Assembly: GCA_964467615.1 (NCBI GenBank)
Contig: CAYXRK010000131.1
Coordinates: 1-13,499 of the forward strand
DNA from: CAYXRK01 sp964467615
Lineage (GTDB): Bacteria; Hydrogenedentota; Hydrogenedentia; Hydrogenedentales; GCA-2746185
Length of the DNA: 13,499 nt
Reading direction: 5' to 3'
Part shown: positions 11,719-13,499 of the stretch, piece by piece
How positions within the stretch are numbered: the first letter of the stretch is position 1
How the letters are laid out: each line of letters begins with the position of its first letter
Notes under the pieces: generated by a model
Databases searched by the model: none
Told to the model about the DNA's origin: nothing
The model's input: only the letters and a program-made list of their open reading frames with translations
Program-made: the position numbers and the translations under genes

Positions 11719-12717
11719 TTACGCCACGAAGATGAAGTCACGAAGCTCCGCACAGCCGCGCGATGCGAACCAGGCGCGAATCTCGTCGCGCGCGCCGGGT
11801 GTGCCGACGGCGACGACGGTGAACATCTCGCCGGGGCCGGGAAGTTCGTCCGGCGAGATGACCGGGATGCCGTGAATCTCGCGGCCAATTTTGCGAGGAT
11901 TGATGTCGACCACCGCCGTGGGACGCCGCGGGCCCCATTCGCGAAGCCACGGCTTGCCGACTTCGCCCGCGCCCCACTGATAAAAGACCTCGCGCCCCGA
12001 GAGATACGACTCGAATAAGTAGTGCCGCTTGAGCGCCCGAAACCGCTCGACGGAATACCGATCGTCGTTCATCGAAAGCCGAGCACCGCGATGAGACCAG
12101 TCGAGCAGCACGCGCGGCGCCTTCGCCATCTTCATTCCCGCGAGCGAGGCGCGCATCACCAGGTCGTAATCTTCCGCCCATCCGTGGTCTTCGTATCCGC
12201 CGAGCGCCTCGTATGCCGAGCGCCGCATCATGAACGTGGGATGGGGAATGGGGCATTCGACGAAGAGTTCTCGCTCGATGTCCTCCGAGTGGACGAGGCC
12301 ATTGATCCATTCTTCGTAGCGGCGGCGGCCGCTGGCGACGCCATCTCCGACGATCCTGACGAGCGTCCCGCACAGGGCGATGCCTTGGTCCTGGATCACT
12401 AACTCGGCCTGCGCGGCAAGCCGATCGGGAAGGGAGACATCGTCCGCGTCCATGCGCGCGATGAACTCGCCTGCCGCAGCGCTACAACCGCGGCGCAAAG
12501 CAGGGACAATTCCTTGATGCGGGCCCGAAACGACCTGGACGCGCGAATCCCGCGTGGCGGATCCGCGTGCAATCGACGGACCTCCGTCCGTGGATCCGTC
12601 GTCCACCAGAATCAGTTGGAAGTTCTCGTGCGTCTGGTTGAGAATCGAATCGATCGCGCACGCCAAGGTGTCCTCGGCGTTGTAGAACGGCAATACGATG
12701 GAAATGAGCGGGGCCAC
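11719..12717 (-). CDS. Family 2 glycosyltransferase with C-terminal Rossmann-like extension
   Basis: A 332-residue enzyme predicted to transfer a sugar from a nucleotide-sugar donor in polysaccharide or glycoconjugate synthesis at the cytoplasmic membrane face. The GT-A domain shows ISIVLPFYNAEDTL (5-18), LVDDGSTDGG (37-46), the metal-binding DAD motif in ARMDADD (87-93), and the presumed catalytic acid pair in WAEDYDLVMRA (180-190). Residues 245-332 (FYQWGAGEVGKPWL, then VVDINPRKIGREIHGIPV, then VVAVGTPGARDEI) form an extra alpha/beta unit with a glycine-rich loop. Similar units are appended to some sugar methyltransferases and PglD-like proteins. The start is GTG at 12717. No in-frame alternative precedes it, and the nearest GGAGG is over 20 nt away. 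It follows the TolC-family gene by 42 bp, so translation from a shared message is plausible. Confidence 0.85.
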   Translation of the reverse strand: MAPLISIVLPFYNAEDTLACAIDSILNQTHENFQLILVDDGSTDGGPSIARGSATRDSRVQVVSGPHQGIVPALRRGCSAAAGEFIARMDADDVSLPDRLAAQAELVIQDQGIALCGTLVRIVGDGVASGRRRYEEWINGLVHSEDIERELFVECPIPHPTFMMRRSAYEALGGYEDHGWAEDYDLVMRASLAGMKMAKAPRVLLDWSHRGARLSMNDDRYSVERFRALKRHYLFESYLSGREVFYQWGAGEVGKPWLREWGPRRPTAVVDINPRKIGREIHGIPVISPDELPGPGEMFTVVAVGTPGARDEIRAWFASRGCAELRDFIFVA

Positions 12718-12759
12718 GGTGACGGCGTCTCGCGAAACGGTCCTCCGCGCAGACCGGTC

Positions 12760-13499
12760 CTATTCGGATTGTTCGGCCGCCACGCCCTCGAGCGTTTCGG
12801 CCGTGGCGGTGCGCAGGTCGTGCCAGGATTGGCGAAGGGCTACGCGGGCGAGTGCGAGCCGGCTTTGTTGCGCAATCAAGTCGCGCTGCGCTTCGTTGAG
12901 GCGAACGAGCGAACCTTGGCCAGCGCGGTACTCTTTCTCGACCAGCTCGCGGTTGCGCTCGACGAGTTCGGTCGTCTCCCGCTGGACCAACAACTCACGC
13001 TGCGAAGTTTCCAAGTAAACGGCCGCCTGGCGCACGTCCGCGGTCGCCGCGATGATGGCCCCGTCCGAGGAGAACTCCGCCTCTCTCTTAGCTGCCTTCG
13101 CTTCCTTATACGCCGCGATGCGCCGGCCGCCGGCCGCGATTGAATAGTTGACCGATACTCCGATCGTGGACGAAAAATCGTCGCCGCCGAATTCGCTGTC
13201 GTCGCTCGTCGCGTCGCGGGACGCGAACGCATCGACGCGCGGAAAAAACTGGCCGCGCTGCACTTTCGTAATTGCTCCTGACTGATCGAGCGTCGCGCGG
13301 GCCTGCGCAACGTCGGGCCGGTTCTCGCCGGCGTAGCCGATCAGGGACCCCGCGTCGACCGGTTCCATCTCTTGCGGTCCTTCAGCGTGCAACGGGGCGA
13401 TTTCCGTTTTGTCATCGAGGGAAGCGTCCGCAACGCCCATCAACTGCGCCAAGCCGATCAACGCGACGCGAAATGCTCCATTCGTGGCGAGCAGCGACG
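12760..13499 (-). CDS. TolC-family outer-membrane efflux protein (partial, N-terminus off the right edge)
   Basis: The last 246 codons of a TolC/OMF protein; the frame stays open to the right edge. Visible parts are ATNGAFRVALIGLAQLMG, the end of the first helical hairpin with the R-x-AL-x-x-L pattern, and then the second repeat. There, LIGYAGENRPDVAQARATL, RGQFFPRVDAFASRD and SVNYSIAAGGRRIAAYKEA carry the RPD, FP-x-x and GG-x-R features usual for the family. Long charged helices (VYLETSQRELLVQRETTELVERNRELVEKEYRAGQGSLVRLNEAQRDL) form the periplasmic barrel. Such proteins are the outer channel of RND or ABC efflux or type I secretion. The pump and adaptor genes would lie upstream, beyond this window. 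Confidence 0.88.
   Translation of the reverse strand, partial: SLLATNGAFRVALIGLAQLMGVADASLDDKTEIAPLHAEGPQEMEPVDAGSLIGYAGENRPDVAQARATLDQSGAITKVQRGQFFPRVDAFASRDATSDDSEFGGDDFSSTIGVSVNYSIAAGGRRIAAYKEAKAAKREAEFSSDGAIIAATADVRQAAVYLETSQRELLVQRETTELVERNRELVEKEYRAGQGSLVRLNEAQRDLIAQQSRLALARVALRQSWHDLRTATAETLEGVAAEQSE

Overview
The window comes from a GC-rich, free-living bacterium with a didermic envelope: it carries a lipoprotein, exported c-type cytochromes and a TolC-type outer-membrane protein. No gene names the phylum. The mix of an ECF sigma factor, a cytochrome c/copper monooxygenase-like fusion, a MauG-type peroxidase and abundant palindromic intergenic repeats would fit uncultured lineages of the Planctomycetota/Verrucomicrobiota/Hydrogenedentota kind. 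That placement is inference only. No rRNA, tRNA, CRISPR array, transposase or phage gene was seen.

Left part (1-2746), minus strand: a partial surface lipoprotein with TPR and Ig-like repeats, a COG3375-type GNAT protein, and a 58-residue zinc-ribbon protein with a strong ribosome binding site. The zinc-ribbon gene is divergent from the next block.

Centre-left (2747-4515), plus strand: a MazG-like nucleotide pyrophosphohydrolase, then an ECF sigma factor whose stop overlaps the start of a Nudix hydrolase (ATGA). Upstream of the sigma factor is a good sigma-70-like promoter, overlapped by three 11-bp repeats.

Centre (4516-6065) is the accessory-looking part. It holds a hexanucleotide tandem repeat, a duplicated segment with one decayed and one intact copy, and two dispersed palindromic repeats. 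It also holds an overlapping pair of small conserved-looking genes (83 and 76 aa) of visibly lower GC, and an orphan 54-codon fragment of an AcrB-type RND pump. The small gene pair with its broken duplicate is the best candidate here for an undescribed module.

Centre-right (6066-10196): an exported fusion of cytochrome c with a PHM-like copper monooxygenase domain (minus), divergent from a diheme cytochrome c peroxidase/MauG protein (plus), followed by a sodium/solute symporter (plus).

Right part (10214-13499): an Fe-S uracil-DNA glycosylase translationally coupled to a membrane PH-like protein (minus), a coiled-coil zinc-ribbon protein (plus), a family 2 glycosyltransferase with a C-terminal Rossmann-like extension (minus), and the C-terminal part of a TolC-family protein (minus) that runs off the right edge. 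Most of the window is ordinary housekeeping and accessory metabolism. The unusual signals lie in 3273-3335 and 4594-6050.
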